From assembly GCA_027621365.1 (NCBI GenBank), contig JAQCBH010000007.1, positions 1 to 64,000 of the forward strand: 64,000 nt of DNA. Direction: 5' to 3'. The DNA is from Bacteroidota bacterium. Its GTDB lineage: Bacteria; Bacteroidota; Bacteroidia; NS11-12g; UBA955. The notes under the pieces were generated by a model, which made no database searches, was not told the origin of the DNA, and saw only the letters and a program-made list of their open reading frames with translations. Made by a program: the position numbers and the translations under genes. Below are positions 27,156 through 36,103 of the stretch, piece after piece. Each line of letters begins with the position of its first letter. The stretch's first letter is position 1.

Positions 27156-27193
27156 GAAAAAAGAAAGGCCCAGCAGCCTGCGGCTGCCGGGCC
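27156..27193 (-). terminator. Terminator of tRNA-Leu
   Basis: On the reverse strand, four bases after the tRNA 3' end, is a 12-bp stem with loop GCA and one G-T pair, followed by TTTCTTTTTTC. The 15-base T-rich end (27156-27170) is the exact complement of 27107-27121 in the rib terminator. Confidence 0.8.
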
Positions 27194-27196
27194 TTG

Positions 27197-27280
27197 TGCC
27201 CAGTACTGGATTCGAACCAGCACGTCCTTGCGAACACCACCCCCTCAAGATGGCGTGTCTACCAATTTCACCAACTGGGC
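27197..27280 (-). tRNA. tRNA-Leu (anticodon GAG)
   Basis: The reverse strand folds as a class II tRNA of 84 bases without CCA. The acceptor GCCCAGT pairs with ACTGGGC. The D-arm reads GGTGAAATTGGTAGACAC. The anticodon arm is CCATC-TTGAGGG-GGTGG, giving anticodon GAG. A long variable arm (TGTTCGCAAGGACG) precedes the T-arm CTGGTTCGAATCCAG. The discriminator base is A, and CCA is not encoded, as is common in Bacteroidota. The long variable arm and anticodon identify leucine. Confidence 0.95.
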
Positions 27281-27364
27281 GTTTGCACCGAAGTGCCCCG
27301 GGTGAACGGGGTGGCAAATATAAAGCTTGAAGAGCAAAGGAAATTCCTTGGCTGGGAATAAAAA

Positions 27365-28054
27365 TTAGCGCCAGTAAAGCTTGTAGACTAGGGCCAATAG
27401 GGGAGCTACCAATGCGCCGCCAATCAAAAGACCCAAGCGAATGGGGTCTTGGCCCAAAGCATGGCTATTCAAAAGCAGAGCCCATAACAATCCGACGGCG
27501 GCACCACCCAAATGGCCTTCGTGTGAAACGCGAGCCAACTCGGCTTTCTTGGAAAACATAAGCCCGGTAGAAACCAGTCCAAATAAGGTGCCAAAGAGCC
27601 AGCCGGGAATGGCCACGGGCAAGAATAGCAAGGAAAGTCGCAGGTCAGGGGCCAGAAACAAGAGGAAATAGATGCATCCGACGACACCGCCTGAGGCACC
27701 AAGGGCCAAATAAACCGGGCGATCACGACGAAACAAAAGGGAATATTGACCTGCCCCTAACACGGCGGTCCAAAAGACCAGGCTGGCCGCGAGGGCGCCA
27801 AAGGGTTGGGGTAGCAAGGATTCCAGCGTAGGGCCGAAAAAGTATAGGGTAAGCCCATTGAAGAGCAGGTGCATCGGGCCGCTGTGCACCAATGCATGGG
27901 TGAACAGGCGATAGCGCTGTTTGCGGTATCGGGAGTCTAGCAGCAAATTGCCTACTATATTGGGATTGCCCATAGAGGCAATGAAGACCAAGACCAACAA
28001 GCCAATGTGCAGGTAGGTGAAGGGAGAATCGATCCAAATGGGTCCTAGGCGCAT
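27365..28054 (-). CDS. Rhomboid-family intramembrane serine protease
   Basis: A 229-residue multispanning protein. The rhomboid features are HALVHSGPMHLLFNGLTLYFFG (helix 2 with the HxxxN pattern), the catalytic Ser121 in LGASGGV, and His181 in SHEGHLGGAAVG. Six to seven hydrophobic helices fit the fold. The start at ATG 28054 overlaps the stop of the upstream lipoprotein gene (ATGA), so the pair is probably an operon. Substrates are unknown. Confidence 0.93.
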   Translation of the reverse strand: MRLGPIWIDSPFTYLHIGLLVLVFIASMGNPNIVGNLLLDSRYRKQRYRLFTHALVHSGPMHLLFNGLTLYFFGPTLESLLPQPFGALAASLVFWTAVLGAGQYSLLFRRDRPVYLALGASGGVVGCIYFLLFLAPDLRLSLLFLPVAIPGWLFGTLFGLVSTGLMFSKKAELARVSHEGHLGGAAVGLLWALLLNSHALGQDPIRLGLLIGGALVAPLLALVYKLYWR

Positions 28055-28770
28055 CAGGGTTGTATCAAAATTAGTCCGGATCCGGGGCCTTCGCGCTGCA
28101 CCTTGAAAGAGGCTTGGCGCTTGCAAACCAAGTTCCCGGAATTGAATAGATAGGCAAACAATTGCTTGTCGGGGCTGATGAAGGCATCGTGCACGGTGTA
28201 ATGTCGAATGTAGGCATCGTCGCACCACAAGTCACGGGCATTCAAGGAGCTGCTTTGTTCCAAACTCCAGGACACGATGTTGGCGCGGCCCGAAACCGTC
28301 AATAGGCTCTGGTTGTCACTGCCTCCAAATAATTGTCCGGTTTGTACCTTGAGCTCTTGGTTCATGATGCTGCCTTGAATGACCTGCAGCGCTGGAGTTC
28401 GCAAGGTGTCGAGGCACTGCACTTGGGCGGCATCGAGAATGTGCAACAAAGACAGATTCAAAACATTCAAGGTGCACCGAGGGGCAGGATCTTCCGGTCT
28501 AAGAAAGCGGCCCTTGTTGGCATCGCGCAAGACCAGTCGTCCGTTATTGATTTGGGCTTGAAGGCCGTCCAAACGATGGTTGAGATGGTCCCAAACCAGA
28601 AACTGCCCAGAGTCGGGATTGCAACACAGGTAAAGGTCGATTCTGTCATGTACTTCGAGCTCTTGGAACGGCTGCAGTTGCAGAAAGCAAAAGTCTCTGA
28701 CCGGCTCATCGGTTTTGCGGCAGCCACCCAATAGGAGCAGGGCCATTGCTATTAGCCAAAGTCGAGACAT
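28054..28770 (-). CDS. Lipoprotein resembling the head-GIN domain (DUF2807) family
   Basis: A 238-residue lipoprotein (lipobox LLLGGCRK, Cys17). Its beginning (FQELEVHDRIDLYLC) and its repetitive beta-strand body resemble DUF2807, a beta-helix-like domain common in Bacteroidota surface proteins. The C-terminal part, which would hold the stacked strands, reads ARDLWCDDAYIRHYTVHDAF, then AYLFNSGNLVCKRQ. It is rich in Cys and Asp and less regular than usual, so the family match is moderate. It starts at ATG 28770, divergent from the TPR gene, and overlaps the rhomboid gene at its end. Function is unknown. Confidence 0.65.
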   Translation of the reverse strand: MSRLWLIAMALLLLGGCRKTDEPVRDFCFLQLQPFQELEVHDRIDLYLCCNPDSGQFLVWDHLNHRLDGLQAQINNGRLVLRDANKGRFLRPEDPAPRCTLNVLNLSLLHILDAAQVQCLDTLRTPALQVIQGSIMNQELKVQTGQLFGGSDNQSLLTVSGRANIVSWSLEQSSSLNARDLWCDDAYIRHYTVHDAFISPDKQLFAYLFNSGNLVCKRQASFKVQREGPGSGLILIQP

Positions 28771-28795
28771 GCTTACAAAGGTGGGGTTCAGCCCC

Positions 28796-28803
28796 TATAT
28801 TTG
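28796..28803 (+). promoter_or_regulatory. TATATTTG -7 element four bases before the TPR gene ATG
   Basis: Reads TATATTTG-ACCC-ATG. On the other strand a near match (CACCTTTG, five bases before ATG) precedes the lipoprotein gene. Confidence 0.6.
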
Positions 28804-28807
28804 ACCC

Positions 28808-29416
28808 ATGCGCCTAGCTTTTCTCTGCATTTGTCTACTCGTGAGTCCTCTTGTGGCCCAGCCTGGATTGGAAGATGGCCCAGAAGCCCCGGCTAGAGAG
28901 GCGGCTCAGGCCATGCGTTCGCGTCAATTCATCAAGGCCGAATACATTTACCGGAACATGTTGGCCTCCGATCCCACATCGAACACCACACGGCAATTGT
29001 TGAGTCATGCATTGATCATGCAGGGGCGTTACTTTGAGGCCGATTCGATCAACCGTTCCATCATTCTCAAAGACAGTATGGTGGCGGGTTCCTATTGGTA
29101 CTTGGCGTTGAGCGCCGAGCGCCAAGATCAATACGATCGGGCGGTGTATCTGTTTGATCGGTATTTGGACAAAACCAAAGGGCAGTCTACTCAGAATCAA
29201 TCGGCCTGGCTTCACATGGGCAGCAATTTGCGCCGCAAGATGCACCAACAAGGAATTGACGAAGAGGAATGGGGGTTGATGCAGCACTATTACAAACAGT
29301 ATTTGAGTGGCAATCCGCCTGATCCTTATGTGGATTCTCTGTATGCCTTTTTGGATGAGGTGCGCCGCCGCCGCCCAGCACCTGGAACCCAACTGGTTTG
29401 GGACGAGGCTCAGTAA
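28808..29416 (+). CDS. Exported TPR-type protein
   Basis: A 202-residue protein with a signal peptide (about 1-17, ending SPLVAQ). Helical pairs follow with TPR-like spacing: FIKAEYIYRNMLASDP, ARYFEAD-like GRYFEADSINRSIILKD, and YDRAVYLFDRYLDKT. The C-terminus is charged (EVRRRRPAP). TPR units usually make protein contacts; no catalytic motif is visible. It is probably periplasmic. The partner is unknown, and the neighbours (lipoprotein-rhomboid and HD phosphohydrolase) give little help. Confidence 0.7.
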   Translation: MRLAFLCICLLVSPLVAQPGLEDGPEAPAREAAQAMRSRQFIKAEYIYRNMLASDPTSNTTRQLLSHALIMQGRYFEADSINRSIILKDSMVAGSYWYLALSAERQDQYDRAVYLFDRYLDKTKGQSTQNQSAWLHMGSNLRRKMHQQGIDEEEWGLMQHYYKQYLSGNPPDPYVDSLYAFLDEVRRRRPAPGTQLVWDEAQ

Positions 29417-29476
29417 TCGAACTGCATACAAACGGGTATAGCCGTTTGCCTGGCATTGGGCTAGTACGGAAGGCCC

Positions 29477-29484
29477 TATCTTTG
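29477..29484 (+). promoter_or_regulatory. TATCTTTG -7 element for the HD phosphohydrolase gene
   Basis: Twenty bases before the GTG start, with TTG at 29456-29458 as a -33 candidate (18-base gap). Confidence 0.5.
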
Positions 29485-29504
29485 CGTTAACCATCGACCC
29501 TTTC

Positions 29505-30725
29505 GTGAACAAAAGCAAGATCATCAACGATCCCCTACACGGGTTTCTCGCCATTCCCACCTCCTTGTTGTACGATGTCATTCAACATCGCTACTTCCAA
29601 CGCTTGAGGCGCATACGTCAGTTGGGCATGAGCGAATGGGTCTATCCAGGAGCCATTCACACCCGCTTTGGCCATGCTTTAGGGGCTTTGAATCTGACCT
29701 GGCAGGCTTTGGAATCTCTGCAGAAAAAGGGGGTGGAGATCAGCGCTGAGGAAAAGGAAGCCACGGCCTTAGCCATACTTCTGCACGACATCGGTCACGG
29801 CCCTTTTAGCCACACCTTGGAACACACCTTGATTCGCGAGGTCAATCACGAAGACATTTCCCTTCGCATCATGCAGCGCATGAATGAAGAATTCAAGGGT
29901 GCCTTGGACTTAGCCATTCGAATTTTTCAGGGGCAGTACCCCGAGAAGCCCTTTTTGAGCGAATTGATTTCGGGCCAATTGGACATGGATCGATTGGACT
30001 ACTTGCTTCGTGATAGTTTTTATACGGGCGTCAGCGAAGGCATTGTAGGAGCTGAACGCATTCTGCATATGCTCCATGTAGTTGATGGCCATTTGGCCGT
30101 TGAGGAAAAGGGCATTTACAGCGTTGAGAAATTCTTGATCGCTCGGCGATTGATGTATTGGCAAGTGTACTTGCACAAGACGGTCATTTCGGCCGATGCC
30201 TTGTTGGTAGCCATTTTGAAACGAGCCCGGGTATTGGCGGCTGAGCATCACTCCTTGGGAATGTATCATCCGCTGTTGCATTTCCTATTCAGAGACGTGC
30301 ACTTTGGCAACTTCGACGAGGAAGCATTGGATTTGTTCCTGCAGCTGGATGATATCGACATTGTGTCGTCCATCAAGCATTGGCAGTTCCACGAAGACCG
30401 CATCTTGTCCCTGCTTTCTCACGCTATGTTGCAGCGTCGCCTGCCCAAGGTGAAAGTTCAATTGCAGCCCTTTAGCGAAGGAGAATGGAACATTTACCGC
30501 AGCCAAGTTCAGAGTGAATTGGGATTGGCTGACGACGAAATTGACTATTTCGTCTCCCGCGGTAAGCTGGAAAACAACGCCTACCGAAGCGAGGGAGGAG
30601 GCATTCGAATATTGCGCAAAGACGGCCGTGTTCAAGATGTCGCCGAAGCTTCAGACAATTACAACTTATCGGCCTTGGAAGAAACCGTGGTCAAGCATTA
30701 CATCACCCATTTTGTAACCACGTGA
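29505..30725 (+). CDS. HD-domain phosphohydrolase (SAMHD1/dGTPase-like)
   Basis: A 406-residue metal-dependent phosphohydrolase. The N-terminal KIINDPLHGFLAI and RRIRQLGMSEWVYPGAIHTRFGHALG are the standard opening of SAMHD1-like proteins. The metal ligands are His57, His94-Asp95 (LLHDIGHGPFSHTLEH) and the Asp in SGQLDMDRLDYLLRDS. It probably hydrolyses nucleotides, possibly dNTPs, but the substrate is unproved. The start is GTG (MNKSKIIND). Its stop overlaps the GTG of rsmA. Confidence 0.92.
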   Translation: MNKSKIINDPLHGFLAIPTSLLYDVIQHRYFQRLRRIRQLGMSEWVYPGAIHTRFGHALGALNLTWQALESLQKKGVEISAEEKEATALAILLHDIGHGPFSHTLEHTLIREVNHEDISLRIMQRMNEEFKGALDLAIRIFQGQYPEKPFLSELISGQLDMDRLDYLLRDSFYTGVSEGIVGAERILHMLHVVDGHLAVEEKGIYSVEKFLIARRLMYWQVYLHKTVISADALLVAILKRARVLAAEHHSLGMYHPLLHFLFRDVHFGNFDEEALDLFLQLDDIDIVSSIKHWQFHEDRILSLLSHAMLQRRLPKVKVQLQPFSEGEWNIYRSQVQSELGLADDEIDYFVSRGKLENNAYRSEGGGIRILRKDGRVQDVAEASDNYNLSALEETVVKHYITHFVTT

Positions 30726-31549
30726 AACCCCGTCGTTTTCAACCCCTAAGACCTGCTCAAGCCTCGCACGAAGGTGTCAAAGCCAAGAAGGGTTTGGGCC
30801 AGCATTTTTTACGCGATGGAGGCATTGCCGCTGATATCGCTGATTTGGTATTGCCCGAATGCGACCAAGTGGTTGAAATTGGACCGGGTACTGGGGTGTT
30901 GACCCGATTGTTATACCCCAAATGGGCCGAGAAGCTCAGTTGTGTGGAGCTGGATTCAGAATCGGTGCTGCACTTGTCTCAGCAAAACTGGGCGGCCGGT
31001 CTTAAGGTGGTAGAAGGCGATTTTCTCGCTCTGAATTTGCGCGATTTGTTCGGCTCAGAACTTCCATGTTTGATCGGCAACTACCCCTATAACATATCGA
31101 CACAAATTGCGTTTGCGGTCGTGGAAAGCCCTGTGCCCATATACCAATTTGCCGGCATGTTTCAGCGCGAGGTCGCCTTGCGGTTGTGCGCAGGTCCCGG
31201 AAACAAAGACTATGGCATTACCTCGGTACTCTTGCAAGCCTATTACGACTGCCAATATTGTTTCACGGTAGAGCCACATTCCTTTGAGCCACCGCCAAAG
31301 GTGCGCAGTGGGGTTATGACCTGCACCCGCAAAGCCGAGTGTCCAGATGTATCCTACAAGGCGCTCAAATCGGTGGTGAAAATGGCCTTCAATCAACGGC
31401 GAAAAACCCTGTCAAATGCGTTAAAGCCTTTGCTGAGCACCCGAGATGATTTTCAACTTCCCGAACATTGGGCCGGATTGAGAGCCGAACAGTTGGGCGT
31501 GGTGGATTTTTTGACCCTGGCTCGCATGTTTGAAGAATCAAATCATTGA
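30722..31549 (+). CDS. rsmA: 16S rRNA (adenine1518/1519-N6) dimethyltransferase
   Basis: A 275-residue KsgA/RsmA enzyme that dimethylates two adenines near the 3' end of 16S rRNA. Motifs: KKGLGQHFLRD at the N-terminus, SAM-binding VVEIGPGTGVLTRLL, and the catalytic IGNYPYNIST loop, which replaces the usual NLPYNIS. MFQREVALRL and KMAFNQRRKTLSNAL follow. The GTG start (30722) overlaps the stop of the HD gene by four bases (GTGA), so it is probably translated together with it. Confidence 0.96.
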   Translation: MKPRRFQPLRPAQASHEGVKAKKGLGQHFLRDGGIAADIADLVLPECDQVVEIGPGTGVLTRLLYPKWAEKLSCVELDSESVLHLSQQNWAAGLKVVEGDFLALNLRDLFGSELPCLIGNYPYNISTQIAFAVVESPVPIYQFAGMFQREVALRLCAGPGNKDYGITSVLLQAYYDCQYCFTVEPHSFEPPPKVRSGVMTCTRKAECPDVSYKALKSVVKMAFNQRRKTLSNALKPLLSTRDDFQLPEHWAGLRAEQLGVVDFLTLARMFEESNH

Positions 31550-31654
31550 CCTGTTGTCATTTGATCTTTTTCACCCCTCATTTTCATCCCATTTTTATTG
31601 CATTTGGACCTAAAAAATCCGTGAAAAAATCCATCAAATCCTGAGCGGTATGCC

Positions 31655-31662
31655 TATTTTTG
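31655..31662 (+). promoter_or_regulatory. TATTTTTG -7 element for the cytochrome oxidase operon
   Basis: Lies in the AT-rich 143-base gap (31550-31692) between rsmA and coxB, 30 bases before the coxB ATG. No other feature was seen in that gap. Confidence 0.45.
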
Positions 31663-31692
31663 CCTGACTTAAATCCTAATTAGGCTTAGAAG

Positions 31693-33153
31693 ATGACAAT
31701 TACCCTCAATAGAGTTCTGCGCAACTCATTGTCTAAGAAAGTTTTAACCGCATTTTCGCTGATTTTGGCTCCTGTTTTTGCTATGGCTGCCGATGTGGTT
31801 GAACCCCCCCAAGAATTCAATCCCATGGCATGGGACTGGAGCACCCTATTGACCTTGGCTTTGATGCTGTTGGTGATTTTGGTGATTGCCCGCGCCTTCG
31901 ACATTGGAAGTTTGACCGAGAAAATTTCCGGCAAGCGTTTGGTGAGTCCCCACAAAATCAATGGATGGGTGGCCATCATTTTCTTGGTTTTGGGCTTGAT
32001 TGGTGTTTGGTACGAAATGGTGTACCACGGCAAGCATGTTTTGTTGAACGACGCCGCTTCTGAGCATGGTGCCGTTTATGACAGCATGTTCATGTGGACC
32101 TTCGGCTTCACCTTCGTGGTATTCATCATTACGGAAGTGTTGTTGTTCTACTTCATGTTCCGTTATAGCTACGACGAGAACCGCAAGGCTTTGTATTACT
32201 TCCACAACAACAAATTGGAAGTGATTTGGACTGTGGTTCCTGCTATCGTTTTGACTTTCTTGGTTTTGCGCGGTTTTAATACCTGGTCCAAAATCACCAG
32301 TGCTGATAACGAAGATGCTCAAGAAATTGAGGTATTTGCATACCAATTCGGTTGGAAGGCCCGTTATGCCGGTGCTGATAACAAATTCGGAGACAATAGC
32401 TTCACCTTCATTTCAGGTAGTAACCCCTTGGGATTGGCCGTTGAGGGCTCTATAGATGAGTTGTCTCAGTCATTGACTGACGAAATCGCCGCCTTGGAAG
32501 CGTTGATCGCCTCTGCTGATGACTCAGCTGCGGTTTGGTCGGCTCGTTTGAAAGATTTCGAAGCCCAAGGTCGCCAGCGTGCTTATCCTGAGGCTTACAA
32601 AAAGATTCGCGAAATGGCCATGGATGCCGAGAGCGGTGCTTATGTACGCAGCTTGGAAAAGGAAATCAAGCGCAAGAGTACCAACATCAAGCGCATTGCG
32701 AAGTTCCGCGCCGATCAGAATATGTTCAACAAGTCGGCTTATGACGATAAGGTTGTAACCGAGATTGTTTTGGTGAAGAACCAGCCTTATGTGTTCAAGT
32801 TCCGTGCTCGTGACGTGATTCACTCGGCTTACATGCCTGAGTTCCGCGCCCAAATGAACTGCGTACCGGGTATGAGTACTCAGTTTGCGTTTACCCCCAT
32901 CAAATCAACCGATGAGGCTCGCGCTGAAAAAGGCAATCCTGAATACGATTACTACTTGTACTGCAACAAGATTTGTGGAGCAGCCCACTACAACATGAAA
33001 ATCAAAATCACTGTGGTTGACAACCAAGCTCAATACGAGACTTGGTTGGCTCAACAAGCCCCAGTGGTGGCCCCTGTTGAGGCTCCAGCTGTAGAAGCTG
33101 ATCCTGCCTCTGATACAACTTCACAAGCTACCCCCGCCGTAGCTTTTAACTAA
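31693..33153 (+). CDS. coxB: Cytochrome c oxidase subunit II with a long helical insertion
   Basis: A 486-residue subunit II that receives electrons at its CuA centre. After a signal-like helix it has transmembrane helices near 50-67, 90-108, 134-156 and 176-193. The periplasmic cupredoxin domain follows. CuA ligands are His377 (RDVIHSAYMP), Cys424 and Cys428 (YCNKICGAAH), His432 and Met435. Between the cupredoxin halves (about 250-345) lies a charged helical insertion (DELSQSLTDEIAALEALI, later YVRSLEKEIKRKST) of about 95 residues. Shorter inserts occur at this place in related bacteria, but this one looks unusually long. A Pro/Ala/Val-rich tail ends the protein. It is first in the operon. 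Confidence 0.95.
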   Translation: MTITLNRVLRNSLSKKVLTAFSLILAPVFAMAADVVEPPQEFNPMAWDWSTLLTLALMLLVILVIARAFDIGSLTEKISGKRLVSPHKINGWVAIIFLVLGLIGVWYEMVYHGKHVLLNDAASEHGAVYDSMFMWTFGFTFVVFIITEVLLFYFMFRYSYDENRKALYYFHNNKLEVIWTVVPAIVLTFLVLRGFNTWSKITSADNEDAQEIEVFAYQFGWKARYAGADNKFGDNSFTFISGSNPLGLAVEGSIDELSQSLTDEIAALEALIASADDSAAVWSARLKDFEAQGRQRAYPEAYKKIREMAMDAESGAYVRSLEKEIKRKSTNIKRIAKFRADQNMFNKSAYDDKVVTEIVLVKNQPYVFKFRARDVIHSAYMPEFRAQMNCVPGMSTQFAFTPIKSTDEARAEKGNPEYDYYLYCNKICGAAHYNMKIKITVVDNQAQYETWLAQQAPVVAPVEAPAVEADPASDTTSQATPAVAFN

Positions 33154-33176
33154 CAAACAACAATTCCAAAAAGAAT

Positions 33177-35060
33177 ATGAGCACAGCAGCATTGCACGCC
33201 GAGCACGAAGCGCACCACGAACACAAGGAGAGCTTCATCAGCAAGTACGTGTTTTCAATGGACCACAAGATGATCTCGAAGCAATTCTTGATCACGGGTA
33301 TTGTCATGGGAATGATCGGTATGATCATGTCCTTGTTGTTCCGTCTTCAATTGGCTTGGCCAGACGATCAATTCAGCATCATTGAAACCCTTTTGGGTAA
33401 ATGGGGCGTTGATGGCAAATTGGACCCCAACTTCTACATGGGTCTGGTAACCATTCACGGTACCATCATGGTGTTCTATGTATTGACGGCTGGTTTGAGT
33501 GGTACATTCTCCAATCTGTTGATTCCCTTGCAGGTGGGTGCCCGCGATATGGCATCTCCCTTCATGAACATGTTGAGCTACTGGTTCTTCTTCATGTCTT
33601 CTGTGGTTTTGTTGATCTCAGTAGGTGTAGAAACAGGACCTGCTTCAGGTGGTTGGACGGTTTACCCTCCTTTGAGCGCCTTGGATAAGGCCATGCCAGG
33701 TTCAGGCTTGGGTATGACCTTGTGGTTGGTGGCCATCGTATTGTTCATTGTTTCCTCTTTGTTGGGTGGTATCAACTACATCTCTACGGTGTTGAACCAG
33801 CGCACCAAGGGCATGAGTATGAATCGATTGCCTTTGACCATTTGGGCCTTCTTTTTTACGGCTGTCTTGGGCTTGTTGTCCTTCCCCGTATTGTTGGGCG
33901 CCGGTTTGTTCTTGATTTTTGACCGTAGCTTCGGTACCAGCTTCTACTTGTCTGACATTTATTTGGAGGGAGTAGGTGCTTTGGAAAACATCGGTGGTAG
34001 CCCCGTTTTGTACCAGCACTTGTTCTGGTTCTTGGGTCACCCTGAGGTATACATCATTTTGATGCCTGCCTTGGGTATCACTTCTGAGGTTATTTCCTGC
34101 AACGCCCGTAAGCCTATCTTCGGATACACGGCCATGATCATTTCCTTGTTGGGCATTTCTTTCTTGTCCTTCATTGTATGGGGTCACCACATGTTTATCA
34201 CCGGTATGAACCCCTTCTTGGGATCTGTGTTCATGATCTTGACCTTGATCATTGCTGTTCCATCGGCGGTAAAAGCCTTTAACTATCTGACTACATTGTG
34301 GAAAGGAAACTTGCGTTTTACTCCCGCCATGTTGTTCTCCATTGGATTGGTGTCATTCTTCATCTCAGGTGGTTTGACTGGTATCTACTTGGGTAACGCT
34401 GCTTTGGACATCCAAATGCACGATTCTTACTTCGTTGTGGCTCACTTCCACTTGGTAATGGGTTCGGCTGCCATCTTCGGTATGTTCGCCGGTATTTACC
34501 ACTGGTTCCCCCGTATGTATGGTCGCATGATGAACAACACCTTGGGTTATTTCCACTTCTGGATCACCTTTATCTGTGCCTACTTGGTATTCTTCCCCAT
34601 GCACTTCATGGGCTTGGCGGGTGTTCCTCGTCGTTACTACCAATTCACATTGGTGGAGCAGTTCGACGTGTGGATTGACGTAAACAAATTGATCACTGTG
34701 TCAGCCATTGTGGCGGGTGCCGCTCAGTTGTTGTTCTTGTACAACTTCTTCGTGAGCGTTTTCCGCGGCAAGAAAGCTGCACAAAACCCATGGGGTGCCA
34801 ACACCTTGGAGTGGTCATCGCCCATCGACGTGCGTTTGCACGGCAACTGGCCTGGTGACTTGCCAACGGTTTACCGTGGTCCCTACGAATATAGCCGTCC
34901 TGATCGTGAGGAAGATTTCTTCCCACAGTATGTGCCTGATGAATCTGCCCCTGAGGTATTGGAGCCCGAAAAGGCTAAATCTGCTCCTGCCGAAAAAGAG
35001 GTTGAAGAGGAGAGCAGCGTGTTCTTCGCGGCCATCAAGCGAGTATTTGGATTGGGATAA
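33177..35060 (+). CDS. coxA: Cytochrome c oxidase subunit I
   Basis: A 627-residue heme-copper oxidase catalytic subunit that reduces oxygen and pumps protons. The CuB/His-Tyr site GHPEVYIILMPALG has the Glu of type A1 oxidases. WGHHMFITGMNP provides two CuB histidines, and DSYFVVAHFHLVMG the heme ligands. About twelve helices are present. The N-terminus is His/Glu-rich (HAEHEAHHEHK). The C-terminal 80 residues are acidic and soluble. It starts 23 bases after coxB. Confidence 0.97.
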   Translation: MSTAALHAEHEAHHEHKESFISKYVFSMDHKMISKQFLITGIVMGMIGMIMSLLFRLQLAWPDDQFSIIETLLGKWGVDGKLDPNFYMGLVTIHGTIMVFYVLTAGLSGTFSNLLIPLQVGARDMASPFMNMLSYWFFFMSSVVLLISVGVETGPASGGWTVYPPLSALDKAMPGSGLGMTLWLVAIVLFIVSSLLGGINYISTVLNQRTKGMSMNRLPLTIWAFFFTAVLGLLSFPVLLGAGLFLIFDRSFGTSFYLSDIYLEGVGALENIGGSPVLYQHLFWFLGHPEVYIILMPALGITSEVISCNARKPIFGYTAMIISLLGISFLSFIVWGHHMFITGMNPFLGSVFMILTLIIAVPSAVKAFNYLTTLWKGNLRFTPAMLFSIGLVSFFISGGLTGIYLGNAALDIQMHDSYFVVAHFHLVMGSAAIFGMFAGIYHWFPRMYGRMMNNTLGYFHFWITFICAYLVFFPMHFMGLAGVPRRYYQFTLVEQFDVWIDVNKLITVSAIVAGAAQLLFLYNFFVSVFRGKKAAQNPWGANTLEWSSPIDVRLHGNWPGDLPTVYRGPYEYSRPDREEDFFPQYVPDESAPEVLEPEKAKSAPAEKEVEEESSVFFAAIKRVFGLG

Positions 35061-35068
35061 TCCCGAAT

Positions 35069-36103
35069 ATGTCAGATTCACATAGAATCGACCGCATATA
35101 CAGACGAATAGGTTTCATTACCTGTTCGTCTGTTTTTTTATTGTTCCTTTTTGGGGGTTTGGTTCGCGCTACTGGAAGTGGAATGGGCTGTCCCGACTGG
35201 CCTCGCTGTTTTGGATTATGGGCTCCGCCGACCTGCGACTGCGATTTGCCAGCCAATTACGAACAAGTATTTCTCGAGAAGAGATTGGCCAAGGTTCAGC
35301 GCTTTGCCCAAACTTTGGAGCGATTCGGTTTGACTCAACAAGCCCAAACCTTGCGCGAAAATCCCTATGTCGATCTTCCGGAAAAATTTGATCCCATCAA
35401 GGCCTGGATTGAATACATCAATCGATTGTTTGGGGTGTTGTCTGGATTTGCGGCAACGGCATTTGTGTTTTTTGTGTTCCGTCACAAGGCCTTCTCTGCA
35501 CAGAGACTATGGGTAGTGGCCGGATTCCTATTGTTGCTCATCAATGCCTGGCTGGGATCTATAGTAGTAGCGAGCAACTTGCTCCCCGGTATTGTTTCTC
35601 TGCACTATTTGTTGGCCTTTGCTTGTCTCTTTGCCTTCATGATGGCCATGCACAAGCAGCGAACTTTTCATTGGCCGGGTTTCAGAAGCAATTCCCTGCT
35701 TCAATGGGGACTTTTTATAGGTACTATGGCCGTTGTGTTGTTGGGTACTTGGACCCGTGAACAGGTTGATTTGTTGAGACTGAACGGCATTCTCAGCGAT
35801 GGTGGACATCTGAACATGGCCGACATGGACAATTTGTTCATCGTTCATCGCTATTTACCAGTTTTGCTGGCCTTTTGGGTGGTGATGCACTTGCGCAAAC
35901 TTCCTGGAGAAAGCCTAGGAACAGCCGAGTTTCCCTACTTGTTATTTGTCGGCATAAGCCTACTTCAAATAGGATTAGGCGCCATACACATTTGGTTTTT
36001 GGTACCGACCTGGGCCCAACTCTTTCATGTCGTATTGGGAAGCAGTTTGCCCGTTTTGGCTTTTTACTTGGCCCTTCATCATTCTAACACGGAAACAACA
36101 TGA
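35069..36103 (+). CDS. ctaA: Heme A synthase (COX15/CtaA family)
   Basis: A 344-residue membrane enzyme that oxidises heme O to heme A for the oxidase. It has GGLVRATGSGMGCPDWPRCFG with the paired cysteines of the family, EYINRLFGVLSGF with a heme-ligand region, SLHYLLAF, VHRYLPVLLAF and FHVVLGS histidines, and eight hydrophobic helices. A loop of about 60 residues after the first helix (LEKRLAKVQRFAQTLERFG) matches the form usual in Bacteroidota. It starts eight bases after coxA. Its stop overlaps the ctaB ATG (ATGA). Confidence 0.95.
   Translation: MSDSHRIDRIYRRIGFITCSSVFLLFLFGGLVRATGSGMGCPDWPRCFGLWAPPTCDCDLPANYEQVFLEKRLAKVQRFAQTLERFGLTQQAQTLRENPYVDLPEKFDPIKAWIEYINRLFGVLSGFAATAFVFFVFRHKAFSAQRLWVVAGFLLLLINAWLGSIVVASNLLPGIVSLHYLLAFACLFAFMMAMHKQRTFHWPGFRSNSLLQWGLFIGTMAVVLLGTWTREQVDLLRLNGILSDGGHLNMADMDNLFIVHRYLPVLLAFWVVMHLRKLPGESLGTAEFPYLLFVGISLLQIGLGAIHIWFLVPTWAQLFHVVLGSSLPVLAFYLALHHSNTETT

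Noticed and set aside
26982..27317. Open frames on both strands between ribH and the rhomboid gene
   Set aside because: They span terminators and tRNA-Leu, and have no coding signal.
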